24,818 nt of DNA from Clostridiaceae bacterium UBA6085. Its GTDB lineage: Bacteria > Bacillota > Clostridia > Clostridiales > Clostridiaceae. Position 1 is the stretch's first letter, and each line of letters opens with the position of its first letter. A program made the position numbers and the translations under genes. Shown piece after piece: positions 14,810 to 23,090 of this stretch. The notes under the pieces were generated by a model. The model was given only the letters and a program-made list of their open reading frames with translations, made no database searches and was not told where the DNA came from. The stretch lies in NCBI GenBank assembly GCA_002428605.1, contig DIXH01000029.1:1-24818 (forward strand), in the 5' to 3' direction.

Positions 14810-16027
14810 ATGAACGTTCGCGAAGATTTCCCGATCCTTGACCTGACTGTCAACGGCAAGAAACTTGTATATTTTGACAATGCTGCAACGACCCAGAGAC
14901 CGCTGTCCGTAATAGATGCCGTAAGGAAATACGACCTGGAGCAGAATGGAAATCCTCACAGAGGATCCCATTATCTGAGCATCAAGGCCACAGAGGTCTA
15001 TGAGGGTACCAGGGAGAAGGTAAGGGCATTCATCGGGGCGAAGAGCTCAGATGAGGTCATATTCACCAGGAACACCACTGAGTCAATAAACCTTGTAGCC
15101 TACAGCTATGGGATGGATAATCTAAAGGCTGGCGACAAGATAGTCATAACGATTGCCGAGCACCACTCGAACCTTGTGCCCTGGCAGCAGGTGGCAAAGG
15201 TGACAGGCGCAACACTTCACTACATGTATGTGGATAAGGAAGGAAGGCTGCCCTCATCAGAACTTGAAAAGATAGATACTGACACGAAGATCGTCGCATG
15301 TACGCACATGTCTAATGTCCTTGGTACCATAATGCCTGTGAAGGCAATAATAGATAAGGCCCATTCGGTTGGAGCTTTAGCTCTTATAGATGGAGCACAA
15401 TCAGTGCCTCACATGAGGGTAAATGTAGCTGAGCTTGATGCAGACTTCTTCGCTTTCTCCGGACATAAGCTGCTTTCACAGCTCGGGATAGGGGTACTCT
15501 ATGGAAAGAAAGAGCTGCTGAAATCGATGAAGCCTTTCCTCTTCGGCGGAGACATGATCGAGTATGTGCATGAGCAGGAAACATCTTTCAACGAGCTGCC
15601 ATACAAGTTCGAGGCGGGAACCCAGAACGTCGAGGGGGCAGCGTCCCTTTCGGCAGCCATTGACTATATCAATGACCTTGGCTTTGATAAGATTAAGGAG
15701 CAGGAGATGCTGCTTACGGAGCATGCTCTGGAAGGCATGAAGAAGCTTCCGTACATCAACATCGTGGGGCCGACGGACCTTTCTGAAAGAGGAGCTGTCA
15801 TAAGCTTCACCGTGGAGGGCGTACATCCCCACGATGTGGCGACGATCCTTGACAGCTATGGGATAGCTGTAAGGGCAGGGCACCACTGTGCCCAGCCTCT
15901 CATGAGGTACCTGGGGATACAGGCGTCAAACAGGGCATCCTTCTGCTTCTACAACACAATTGACGAGGTAGACTACTTCCTCGGAAAACTCGGCGAAATA
16001 AGGAGGTGGATGGGATATGGAGCTTAA
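14810..16027 (+). CDS. sufS: Cysteine desulfurase SufS
   Basis: SufS removes sulfur from cysteine with PLP and passes it as persulfide to SufU. The 405-residue group II desulfurase shows YFDNAATTQ (21-29), the acid-base His119 in AEHHSN, Asp194 and Gln197 (DGAQS), the PLP lysine Lys220 in FSGHKL, and the catalytic Cys360 in RAGHHCAQPLM. After the PLP lysine the usual GPTGIG reads SQLGIG, an uncommon variation in a conserved loop. It lies four bases after sufD and overlaps sufU by 11 bases, with AGGAGG inside its last codons serving sufU. Confidence 0.96.
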   Translation: MNVREDFPILDLTVNGKKLVYFDNAATTQRPLSVIDAVRKYDLEQNGNPHRGSHYLSIKATEVYEGTREKVRAFIGAKSSDEVIFTRNTTESINLVAYSYGMDNLKAGDKIVITIAEHHSNLVPWQQVAKVTGATLHYMYVDKEGRLPSSELEKIDTDTKIVACTHMSNVLGTIMPVKAIIDKAHSVGALALIDGAQSVPHMRVNVAELDADFFAFSGHKLLSQLGIGVLYGKKELLKSMKPFLFGGDMIEYVHEQETSFNELPYKFEAGTQNVEGAASLSAAIDYINDLGFDKIKEQEMLLTEHALEGMKKLPYINIVGPTDLSERGAVISFTVEGVHPHDVATILDSYGIAVRAGHHCAQPLMRYLGIQASNRASFCFYNTIDEVDYFLGKLGEIRRWMGYGA

Positions 16028-16445
16028 CAGCCTTTATACAGAGCTCATACTGGAGCACAATTCAGACAAGAGGAACAAGAGACTGCTTGAGGCCTTCACT
16101 AATGAAGAGAGAGGGCACAATCCAAGCTGCGGAGATGAGATAACGATCCAGGCTGAAATCGCTGACGGATACCTTAAGGACATCGGATATTCCGGGCATG
16201 GCTGCGCTATCAGCCAGGCTTCTGCATCCATGATGATAGACCTTTTGAAGGGAAAGAAGGTGGACGAGGCACTTGAGACCATTGAGGTCTTCCTCGGAAT
16301 GATCAAGAGGGAGATTTCGGACCTTGAATACCTTGAGGAGACACTTGAGGATGCATTCGCGCTGCAGAACATCTCTAACATGCCTGCAAGGGTGAAGTGC
16401 GCCGTGCTTGCATGGCATACGCTCAAGGAAGCTGTAAAAAAGTGA
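16017..16445 (+). CDS. sufU: Zinc-dependent sulfurtransferase / Fe-S assembly protein SufU
   Basis: SufU accepts sulfur from SufS in Gram-positive bacteria. The 142-residue protein has the full zinc/sulfur ligand set: Cys38 and Asp40 in NPSCGDEI, Cys63 in GHGCAISQAS, and Cys128 in ARVKCAVLAWHTL. The insertion between the second and third cysteine (about 90-120) distinguishes SufU from IscU. It starts inside sufS, ten bases after AGGAGG, and ends the operon at a strong terminator. The order C-B-D-S-U differs from C-D-S-U-B of Bacillus subtilis. Confidence 0.95.
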   Translation: MELNSLYTELILEHNSDKRNKRLLEAFTNEERGHNPSCGDEITIQAEIADGYLKDIGYSGHGCAISQASASMMIDLLKGKKVDEALETIEVFLGMIKREISDLEYLEETLEDAFALQNISNMPARVKCAVLAWHTLKEAVKK

Positions 16446-16453
16446 TTAAGGAG

Positions 16454-16481
16454 GCGCAGGCTGAGGTCTGCGCTATTTTTT
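16454..16481 (+). terminator. suf operon terminator
   Basis: GCGCAG (16454-16459) pairs with CTGCGC (16468-16473) around an 8-base loop, followed by TATTTTTT. It begins nine bases after the sufU stop. Confidence 0.75.
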
Positions 16482-16510
16482 AACAATAAGCATGAAATTT
16501 TAGCAATATA

Positions 16511-16524
16511 TTGACAATTGTCAA
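16511..16524. promoter_or_regulatory. Perfect 14-bp palindrome, operator-like
   Basis: TTGACAATTGTCAA is a perfect inverted repeat 65 bases upstream of the flavin-reductase-like gene. The size and composition fit a MarR-family dimer site, and a MarR gene is third in this operon; autoregulation is inferred. Its left arm also reads as a consensus -35 (TTGACA). Confidence 0.5.
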
Positions 16525-16526
16525 AT

Positions 16527-16544
16527 TACAAAATTGATTTTGTA
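16527..16544. promoter_or_regulatory. Second operator-like dyad near the operon promoter
   Basis: TACAAAAT-TG-ATTTTGTA is an 18-base dyad with a 2-base centre, only two bases after the first palindrome. A TATAAT at 16553-16558 follows, a likely -10; no -35 at ideal distance is clear, which would suit a regulated promoter buried under the dyads. Confidence 0.5.
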
Positions 16545-16588
16545 TGATAAGCTATAATCAGCATATATTTTAGAATCGGAGGTTGACC

Positions 16589-17098
16589 ATGGCAGTAGAA
16601 TTTATAAGATACCTGGACAAAAGCTTGAAGTACCTTCACAGGCAAGGCGCATTCCTTACGGTCAAAGGAAAGGAAGCCGTTAATGTGACTACAATAAGCT
16701 GGGGAAACATAGGCTTTGAATGGGGAAGACCCATATTCACGATACTGATAAGGAAATCAAGGTATGCCCACGAGCTTCTGCAGGAAACTGACGAGTTCAC
16801 GGTGTCCATCCCGACAACACCTTCTATGAAAAAGGCGCTGCAGGTATGCGGATCCAAGACAGGAAGGAAGACGGACAAGTTCAAGGAGGCAGGGATATCC
16901 CAGTATCCGAGCAAGAATCTTGAGACTCCTGTAGTGAAGGAAGCCGACATATTCTATGAGTGCAAGATAGTCTACAGGCACAAGATAGATCCGGACATCC
17001 TCGGTGGAGACATAGACAAGACCTCCTACCTTGACGGTGACTACCATGAGATATTCTATGGAGAGATAATCGGAGCGTACGGCAAGGATGCTCTATAA
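16589..17098 (+). CDS. Flavin reductase family protein
   Basis: A 169-residue protein that resembles the flavin reductase-like FMN-binding split-barrel family. The block NVTTISWGNIGFEWGRPIFTILIRKSRYAHELL (about 33-65) matches the family's nucleotide/FMN site as seen in clostridial small flavoproteins; FTVSIP follows. These proteins bind FMN and may reduce flavin or small substrates; the reaction here is unknown. The ATG at 16589 follows GGAGG (16578-16582) by six bases and is chosen over an in-frame TTG at 16583. The gene heads the operon behind two palindromes and overlaps the PHP gene by 11 bases. Confidence 0.82.
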   Translation: MAVEFIRYLDKSLKYLHRQGAFLTVKGKEAVNVTTISWGNIGFEWGRPIFTILIRKSRYAHELLQETDEFTVSIPTTPSMKKALQVCGSKTGRKTDKFKEAGISQYPSKNLETPVVKEADIFYECKIVYRHKIDPDILGGDIDKTSYLDGDYHEIFYGEIIGAYGKDAL

Positions 17099-17885
17099 GG
17101 ATATTTATTTCGACACGCACTGCCATACGGAGTTCTCCTTCGATTCCAACATGAGCATCGAGGGTGCAATGGCAAAGGCCGCTTCTCTTGGCATAGGGCT
17201 GGTCACGACTGAGCATGTCGACCTCAACAACATGGATGTGGGCGGCTTCGAGATCAGCTTCGATATTGACAGCTATTTCAGGGAATATGCAGGGAAGAGA
17301 GGGGAGACCCTCCTTCTTGGCATTGAAACAGGGATAGACATGGAGAATATCGCCAAAAACAGATGGATGGTTGAAGACCATCCCTTCGATATGGTGATCG
17401 GCTCCATGCACTCCATGAGGCGCCTTGATGTTTCAAGGCCATCTGACTTCAGGGAGATGACTGCAGCCGAGTTCTACAAAGACTATCTTAAGGAGACCGC
17501 AAGGACCGTGGCTGCAAATCCATTCATCGATACGCTTGCCCATCTTGACTATCCGAGCAGGTACCTGAGGCTTTCACCCAGGAATATCAGGTACCAGGAT
17601 GCTTTTGCTGAGTTCGATGAGCTCTTTGATGTTCTGGTTTCAAACGACATAACACTTGAGCTGAACCTTAGGAGACCTCTCCAGGGAGACGTCCTTGAAA
17701 GCCTTCGAAGCATACTTGAAGGCTACAGGAACTGCGGAGGAAGGTTTATGACGCTAGGCTCTGATGCACACAATACAGACCAGATCGGTGCGAATTTCAG
17801 GGAAGGGCTTGTGCTTCTTAAGGAGACAGGGCTCGCACCCTGCACATATCAGGAAAGGACCAGAATTCTGAATTCTGGCTGGTAG
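17088..17885 (+). CDS. PHP-domain phosphoesterase, histidinol-phosphatase-like
   Basis: A 265-residue metal-dependent hydrolase with the PHP motifs in order: DTHCHTEFSFDS (9-20), a histidine in TTEHVD (about 40-45), Glu in GIETG, His in GSMHS, and GSDAHN near the C-terminus. This is the arrangement of HisK-type histidinol phosphatases, but no other his gene is nearby, and many paralogues act on other phosphates. So only the general class is secure. It begins within the end of the flavin-reductase-like gene (11 bases overlap) and ends five bases before the MarR gene. Confidence 0.85.
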   Translation: MLYKDIYFDTHCHTEFSFDSNMSIEGAMAKAASLGIGLVTTEHVDLNNMDVGGFEISFDIDSYFREYAGKRGETLLLGIETGIDMENIAKNRWMVEDHPFDMVIGSMHSMRRLDVSRPSDFREMTAAEFYKDYLKETARTVAANPFIDTLAHLDYPSRYLRLSPRNIRYQDAFAEFDELFDVLVSNDITLELNLRRPLQGDVLESLRSILEGYRNCGGRFMTLGSDAHNTDQIGANFREGLVLLKETGLAPCTYQERTRILNSGW

Positions 17886-17890
17886 GGCAC

Positions 17891-18343
17891 ATGAATAATT
17901 CGAAGCAGGTCCTGAACGAACTGCTGGTAGACCTGTTCAACAACATACTAAGGATAGAAGAGAGGGCTCTCCAGGATATCGAGGGGCATGACCTGTCTGT
18001 AACTGAGATGCATACCCTTGAGGCCATAGGGACCGAGGGAGAAAGGTCCATGTCCGAGGCTGCAAAGAAGCTCAACATCACTGTGGGGACACTGACAACT
18101 GCGATTGCCAAGCTCATGGCCAAGGGCTATGTAGAGAGGCGAAGGACAGATGAGGACAAGAGAGTGGTGCTTGTTAAGCTCACTGAAAAGGGCAGGACTG
18201 CAAACTCTGTCCATGAAAGGTTCCATGAGGAGATGATCAAGGCTACCCTTGAGCAGCTTGACACGGAAGAGGAAGAGATTCTCAGGAAGTCACTTGAAAA
18301 GCTTACTGACTTCTTCAAGGAGAAATATGAGTCCAAGGGATAA
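17891..18343 (+). CDS. MarR-family regulator, FabT-like
   Basis: A 150-residue winged-helix repressor-type protein. The DNA-binding part covers about 35-105: LSVTEMHTLEAIG, the recognition helix region ITVGTLTTAIAKLMAKGYVERRR, and the wing DEDKRVVLVKLTEKGR. The combination of FNNIL near the N-terminus with EMHT and TVGTLTT resembles FabT, which represses fatty acid synthesis genes in Streptococcus and relatives, but no fab gene is in the window, so the symbol is not assigned. It lies five bases after the PHP gene. It probably controls its own operon through the palindromes at 16511-16544 (inference). Confidence 0.88.
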   Translation: MNNSKQVLNELLVDLFNNILRIEERALQDIEGHDLSVTEMHTLEAIGTEGERSMSEAAKKLNITVGTLTTAIAKLMAKGYVERRRTDEDKRVVLVKLTEKGRTANSVHERFHEEMIKATLEQLDTEEEEILRKSLEKLTDFFKEKYESKG

Positions 18344-18362
18344 ATAAGTTTGAAGGTGAAAT

Positions 18363-18974
18363 ATGGAGATCCTTTTTGTAAGACACGGGGAGACTGAAGC
18401 CAACAGGACAAATCTCTTCTATGGGAGGCTAGACTACGGGCTTACCCCAAATGGCCGCGAGCAGGCGGCAAAGGCCGGAAACCTCATAAGAATGATGAGC
18501 TTCACACCTGACAGGATAGTCGTATCAGGTCTGAAAAGGACCCATCAGACCCTTGAGGCCATGGGATTCTCCATGGATGATGCTGATATCGAGCCAAGGC
18601 TTGATGAAAGGAGTCTTGGAGTCCTTGAGGGAATGACCTTCCCTGAGATCACTGAGAGGTATCCTGACCTGTTTGAAAGGTGGGACAGCGACTGGCTGGA
18701 TTTTGCACCAGACGGAGGAGAAAGCCAGCGGGAGTTTTCGGGAAGGGTAAGGGATTACCTGGACGAACTCAAGTCCTCGGACAACAAGCCTGGAAAGGTC
18801 CTTGTCGCAACCCATGGAGGAACCATGAAGACTATAATCTCCATAATACTTGGTGATGTCTCATACCGTTTCAACCAGATTGAGATCTACAACTGCTCCA
18901 TACTGAGGGTGAGGCTGACCAGGGACGGCTTCAAGGTTGACGCGCTTTATAATGTGGTGGATTTCGTAATATAG
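18363..18974 (+). CDS. Histidine phosphatase family protein (phosphoglycerate-mutase-like)
   Basis: A 203-residue protein with the RHGETEAN catalytic motif (7-14; His8 is the phosphorylated residue), a supporting arginine in VSGLKRTHQT (about 59), the acidic DERSLGVLEG block, and the second histidine in ATHGGTMK near 154. Short length and these motifs fit the broad-specificity phosphatase / alpha-ribazole-phosphatase branch rather than a glycolytic mutase. The substrate is unknown. It starts after GAAGGTG, 19 bases after the MarR gene, and ends the operon at a hairpin. Two phosphatases of different folds thus share this operon. Confidence 0.88.
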   Translation: MEILFVRHGETEANRTNLFYGRLDYGLTPNGREQAAKAGNLIRMMSFTPDRIVVSGLKRTHQTLEAMGFSMDDADIEPRLDERSLGVLEGMTFPEITERYPDLFERWDSDWLDFAPDGGESQREFSGRVRDYLDELKSSDNKPGKVLVATHGGTMKTIISIILGDVSYRFNQIEIYNCSILRVRLTRDGFKVDALYNVVDFVI

Positions 18975-18983
18975 CGATCAAGT

Positions 18984-19027
18984 CATCAGGATCCATGATA
19001 ATTGGTTCCTGGTGATTTCTCATTTTT
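18984..19027 (+). terminator. Terminator of the flavin reductase-PHP-MarR-phosphatase operon
   Basis: CATCAGGATCC (18984-18994) pairs with GGTTCCTGGTG (19004-19014) with one mismatch and one G-T pair, followed by ATTTCTCATTTTT. Confidence 0.6.
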
Positions 19028-19182
19028 ACCAGCGATTGACAAAAAATATGAATTAATCACAGGTATCGTTTACAAATTTGACATAAATAACAAACCGATA
19101 ACCACTATTTTGCTCTCATTTGATATCGTCATTTTTCATATGGGTTTTCTTCGATAATGTTAACAGGAAATTAATTTTACTA

Positions 19183-19211
19183 TTGATATTGCGATTTTAA
19201 ACTGGTATATT
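19183..19211 (+). promoter_or_regulatory. Probable promoter of the branched-chain amino acid transporter
   Basis: TTGATA (19183-19188), a 17-base spacer and TATATT (19206-19211) precede the receptor gene by 29 bases. The upstream 19028-19182 is very AT-rich, with several TTGACA-like hexamers but no matching -10; I see no clear CodY site or T-box. Confidence 0.55.
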
Positions 19212-19240
19212 AAAGCTATTATTTCAAGGAAGGTGACAAA

Positions 19241-20401
19241 ATGAAGAAAAGATTATTTGCAATATTCACTGTTGCAGCTCTTTCAACGGCACTTCTCGCG
19301 GCATGTGGAGAGAAGACACCGACAACCCCTACTACTGCTGAGGTGAAGGAATTCACCATAGGCGGCATAGGACCTCTTACCGGTGGAGCAGCTACCTACG
19401 GACAGTCCGTTAAGGAAGGCGTGGAGCTCTATGTCAAGGAAGTCAATGCAAAGGGCGGAATCGACGGAAAGACCGTCAAGGTTATCTTCGAGGATGACCA
19501 GGCAGACGGAACAAACGCAAGCAACGCATTCAACAAGCTTGTCGAGAACGACAAGGTCGTAGGAATAGTTGGAGCGGTCACTTCAGGTGCGGCTCTTGCA
19601 ACAGGCCCTAAGGGAACACAGTCAAAGATACCTATGGTATCCCCAAGTGCTACTGAGCCAACTGTAACCAAGGTCGGCGGAGACTACATGTTCAGGGTAT
19701 GCTTCATCGATTCATACCAGGGAGTAGCTCTTGCTAATTACAGCATAGACACTCTTAAGAGCACAAAGGCAGCAGTACTTTACAATGTCGGATCAGACTA
19801 TTCAAAGGGTATCGCTGATGCCTTCAAGACAAACTATGAGTCAAAGGGCGGAACCGTTGCAGAGTTCCTTACATACAACGACGGAGACAAGGACTTCAGC
19901 GCACAGCTTACAAAGATAGCTGCAGCAGGAGTTGACGTACTAGTTCTTCCTGACTACTACACAACTGTAGGCCTCATAGCCAAGCAGGCTAGAAATTCAG
20001 GAATTGATGCACAGCTTCTCGGTGGAGACGGCTGGGAGTCAGCAGAGCTCTTCACGATCGGCGGAGACGCGGTTGAAGGCTCAAGGTTCGTCACTCACTA
20101 CTTCTCAGGCGATGAAGCGGCAGTAGTTGCTAACTTCGTAAAGCAGTTCGAGGCAGAATACAAGAAGGCTCCGGACACATTCTCAGCTCTTGGATATGAT
20201 GCAGCGAAGGTTCTTCTTTCAGCTATCGATGCAGCAGACTCACTTGACGGAGCAGCTATTCAGGCGGCACTCCTTAAGTCTAATGTAGAAGCCGTAACAG
20301 GCACACTATCATTCGACGCTGACAGGACCGCTGTCAAGGGTGCAGTTATAGTTGAGGTTGAGGACGGAAAGCTCAAGCTCGTAGACAAGGTCAACCCTTA
20401 A
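19241..20401 (+). CDS. livJ: Branched-chain amino acid ABC transporter substrate-binding lipoprotein
   Basis: The receptor of a Liv-type importer, 386 residues. The signal peptide ends in the lipobox LLAACGEK with Cys22 lipidated, followed by a Thr/Pro linker. The mature part shows the periplasmic-binding-protein type I fold: FTIGGIGPLTGGAATYGQSVKEGVELYVKEVNAKGGIDGK, VVGIVGAVTSGAALA near 105-120, MVSPSATEPT, and a C-terminal FSALGYDAAKVLLSAI. The start follows GGAAGGTGACAAA. It heads a five-gene operon with two permeases and two ATPases. Leucine, isoleucine or valine is the usual ligand; other amino acids or amides are possible for this family. Confidence 0.93.
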   Translation: MKKRLFAIFTVAALSTALLAACGEKTPTTPTTAEVKEFTIGGIGPLTGGAATYGQSVKEGVELYVKEVNAKGGIDGKTVKVIFEDDQADGTNASNAFNKLVENDKVVGIVGAVTSGAALATGPKGTQSKIPMVSPSATEPTVTKVGGDYMFRVCFIDSYQGVALANYSIDTLKSTKAAVLYNVGSDYSKGIADAFKTNYESKGGTVAEFLTYNDGDKDFSAQLTKIAAAGVDVLVLPDYYTTVGLIAKQARNSGIDAQLLGGDGWESAELFTIGGDAVEGSRFVTHYFSGDEAAVVANFVKQFEAEYKKAPDTFSALGYDAAKVLLSAIDAADSLDGAAIQAALLKSNVEAVTGTLSFDADRTAVKGAVIVEVEDGKLKLVDKVNP

Positions 20402-20425
20402 GGGTTACAACCAGGGAGGCATAAA

Positions 20426-21301
20426 ATGCAGTTTTTTCAACAGCTAATCAACGGCTTGTCGATCGGAAGTATTTATGCTCTTCTGGCATTAGGTTACACA
20501 ATGGTTTATGGGATCATAGGTCTCATCAATTTCGCCCACGGCGATATTTACATGGTTGGAGCAATGGCTGGATTCTACGCCTCTAAGGCGTATAATCTGC
20601 CATTTTTTCCGACTTTAGCAATAGCCATGCTGGCATCTGGTGCTTTAGGAGTATTGATTGAGAGAGTTGCTTACAGACCTCTTAGAAAATCACCAAGGAT
20701 CACGCTTCTCATATCCGCTATCGGAGTCAGTCTTCTCCTTGAGAACGGTATGAGGTATATAGTCGGACCGTCACCAAAGTCATTCCCGGAGCTAATTCCG
20801 GTGCACAAGTATGACTTGGGACTTTTTCAGGTTACAAACATCCAGCTTCTTACCTTCGGTATATCAATACTTCTCGTCGTGCTCCTGCAGTACATAGTAT
20901 TCAGGACCAAGATGGGAAAGGCCATGAGAGCTGTCTCTTATGACATGGAGGCTGCACAGCTGATGGGAATCAGCGTAAACAAGACCATTTCCTTCACGTT
21001 CTTCCTGGGATCGATCCTGGCTGGAGCTGCAGGTATAATGGTTGCCTTAAGCTGGACAAGCATAGACCCGTACATGGGTATGATGCCCGGCCTCAAGGCC
21101 TTCGTTTCGGCGGTTCTCGGTGGTATTGGAATCATACCGGGTGCGCTTATCGGAGGAGTCTTCATAGGCATAGCTGAGACCCTCACCAAGGCATATATCT
21201 CAACAAGCCTTTCAGACGCAATAGCTTTCTCCATACTTATCATAGTGCTTCTCGTAAAGCCTACGGGAATACTTGGAAAAGTAGAAAGTGAGAAGGTATA
21301 G
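20426..21301 (+). CDS. livH: Branched-chain amino acid ABC transporter permease LivH
   Basis: An integral membrane subunit of 291 residues with about eight hydrophobic segments. Family landmarks are the N-terminal GLSIGSIYALLALGYTMVYGIIGLINFAHGD region, ERVAYRPLR near 80, and the ATPase-contact loop KMGKAMRAVSYDMEAAQLMGI (about 160-180). Near the C-terminus AVLGGIGIIPGALIGGVFIG is typical. The start follows GGGAGG by six bases. It ends one base before livM. Confidence 0.94.
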   Translation: MQFFQQLINGLSIGSIYALLALGYTMVYGIIGLINFAHGDIYMVGAMAGFYASKAYNLPFFPTLAIAMLASGALGVLIERVAYRPLRKSPRITLLISAIGVSLLLENGMRYIVGPSPKSFPELIPVHKYDLGLFQVTNIQLLTFGISILLVVLLQYIVFRTKMGKAMRAVSYDMEAAQLMGISVNKTISFTFFLGSILAGAAGIMVALSWTSIDPYMGMMPGLKAFVSAVLGGIGIIPGALIGGVFIGIAETLTKAYISTSLSDAIAFSILIIVLLVKPTGILGKVESEKV

Positions 21302-21302
21302 C

Positions 21303-22292
21303 ATGGACAGGATTAAGAAGATGCCAAAGAAGAACCTTGAGATGGCTTTGAAGATCGTACTTATAATAGTGCTGTATGTTGTCCTTATAAGCCTCAGAAA
21401 TGGAGGCATGATCAACAGGTACTATGCGGGGATAATCAATTTAAGCCTTATCAACATAATACTCGCGCTTTCCCTGAACCTCATAACAGGCTTCACGGGA
21501 CAGCTTTCACTCGGACATGCAGGGTTCATGTCGATAGGAGCCTATGGCTCTGCTGTCCTTACAGCGAAGTTCGACATACCCTTCATTCCTGCTCTCATTG
21601 TAGGCGGAATACTTGCGGCTGCAATATCGCTGCTCATAGGTATCCCTACATTGAAACTTAGAGGCGACTACTTCGCCATAACCACACTTGGTTTCGGTGA
21701 GATAATAAGGGTAGTCCTGGTCAACATCAACTATGTTGGAGGTCCCAGGGGATTCACTGGAATACCTCTTGAAACCAACTTCACCCTGACTTTCCTGGTG
21801 ACCGTACTTGTTGCAATGGGAATAAGGAACATCATCAAGTCCGCTCCCGGAAGGGCCATGCTCTCTGTAAGGGAAAATGAGATCGCGGCAGAAGCCATGG
21901 GAGTTGACACCACGAAATTCAAGATTCAGTCCTTCATGATCGCGGCTTTCATAGCCGGAGTAGGAGGAGCTCTGTACGCTCACTATATCGGATACCTGAA
22001 GCCTGAGGTCTTCAGCTTCACAAGGTCCATTGAGATCCTCACATATGCTGTCCTTGGCGGACTTGGCTCCATAACCGGAAGCATATTCGGGGCTATATTC
22101 CTCACGTTCCTACCGGAGCTTCTGAGGAGCGTAAGCGACCTCAGGATGATCATCTACTCAGCTTCCCTCATAATTCTCATGATCTTCAGGCCTCAGGGTC
22201 TCATGGGATCCAAGGAGCTTTCCCTGAATATCTTCAGGAACAGCTTCAAAGGGATTGGGAAAAAGAAAGATGACAAAGACCAAATATCTTAG
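21303..22292 (+). CDS. livM: Branched-chain amino acid ABC transporter permease LivM
   Basis: The second permease, 329 residues from the ATG at 21303, which follows GAGAAGG by seven bases and lies just after the livH stop; an in-frame GTG at 21288 lies inside livH and is less likely. Landmarks are NLITGFTGQLSLGHAGFMSIGAY (near 62-84), the LRGDYFAITTLGFGEI segment, the EAA-type loop GRAMLSVRENEIAAEAMGVD and the C-terminal VLGGLGSITGSIFGAIFL. A basic tail (KGIGKKKDDKDQ) ends the protein. Confidence 0.94.
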   Translation: MDRIKKMPKKNLEMALKIVLIIVLYVVLISLRNGGMINRYYAGIINLSLINIILALSLNLITGFTGQLSLGHAGFMSIGAYGSAVLTAKFDIPFIPALIVGGILAAAISLLIGIPTLKLRGDYFAITTLGFGEIIRVVLVNINYVGGPRGFTGIPLETNFTLTFLVTVLVAMGIRNIIKSAPGRAMLSVRENEIAAEAMGVDTTKFKIQSFMIAAFIAGVGGALYAHYIGYLKPEVFSFTRSIEILTYAVLGGLGSITGSIFGAIFLTFLPELLRSVSDLRMIIYSASLIILMIFRPQGLMGSKELSLNIFRNSFKGIGKKKDDKDQIS

Positions 22293-22307
22293 AAAGGGGG
22301 ATGAATC

Positions 22308-23090
22308 ATGCTGAATGTAGAAAATGTCACCATGAAGTTCGGCGGTCTCAGCGCTGTTTCACAGCTTACTCTCGATGTAGGCAAGAATGAAGTGGTTGGC
22401 TTGATTGGTCCCAATGGAGCAGGCAAGACTACGGTATTCAATATGCTCACTGGAATATACACTCCTACAGAGGGAGATATAAAATACGAAGGAAAGGTCA
22501 TAAACGGGATTAAGCCCCATAAGATATCATCCATGGGAATCGCCAGGACCTTCCAGAACATAAGGCTTTTTTCAAGCCTTACAGTCGGAGACAACGTAAG
22601 GATCTCACACACCAACAAGACGGATTACAATCTGGCTGAGGCTGTTCTGAGGCTGCCTAAGTTCTTCAAGGCTGAAGCTGCCCTCGACGAGAAGGTACAC
22701 AGCCTGCTTGCTCTCTTCAACCTCTATGAGAAGAGGGAAGAGAAAGCCAGGAACCTTTCATACGGAGAACAGAGAAGGCTTGAGATCGTCAGGGCTCTTG
22801 CGACAGACCCTAAGCTTCTCCTGCTTGATGAGCCTGCGGCAGGCATGAACCCTGCCGAGACCCACGACCTTATGAACCTTATAGGCAGGCTCCGGGATGA
22901 GTTCGATGTGTCGATACTCCTTATAGAGCACGACATGAAGCTCGTCATGGGTATCTGTGACAGGATAAACGTCCTGAATTTCGGCAAGAAGATCGCCAGC
23001 GGTAATCCTTACGAGATAAGGAACAACGAGGAAGTAATAAAGGCCTACCTTGGAGAAAAGGGCGGAGAAGGGACGGCTAAGAATGCTTAA
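22308..23090 (+). CDS. livG: Branched-chain amino acid ABC transporter ATPase LivG
   Basis: A 260-residue ATP-binding subunit with Walker A GPNGAGKTT (34-42), the Q-loop in IARTFQNIRLF, signature LSYGEQRR (150-157), Walker B LLLLDEPAAGMNP (170-182) and the switch histidine in LLIEHDMKLVMG. AAGMNP is characteristic of LivG as opposed to LivF. GGGGGAT precedes the ATG. The last eight bases overlap livF. Confidence 0.94.
   Translation: MLNVENVTMKFGGLSAVSQLTLDVGKNEVVGLIGPNGAGKTTVFNMLTGIYTPTEGDIKYEGKVINGIKPHKISSMGIARTFQNIRLFSSLTVGDNVRISHTNKTDYNLAEAVLRLPKFFKAEAALDEKVHSLLALFNLYEKREEKARNLSYGEQRRLEIVRALATDPKLLLLDEPAAGMNPAETHDLMNLIGRLRDEFDVSILLIEHDMKLVMGICDRINVLNFGKKIASGNPYEIRNNEEVIKAYLGEKGGEGTAKNA

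Noticed and set aside
19015..19100. TTGACA-like hexamers upstream of livJ as extra promoters
   Set aside because: No -10 hexamer lies at 16-18 bases from any of them; the TTGATA/TATATT pair at 19183-19211 is better.
21507..21983. Minus-strand frame opposite livM
   Set aside because: Antisense to a conserved permease, tyrosine/serine-rich, no binding site, no family resemblance.
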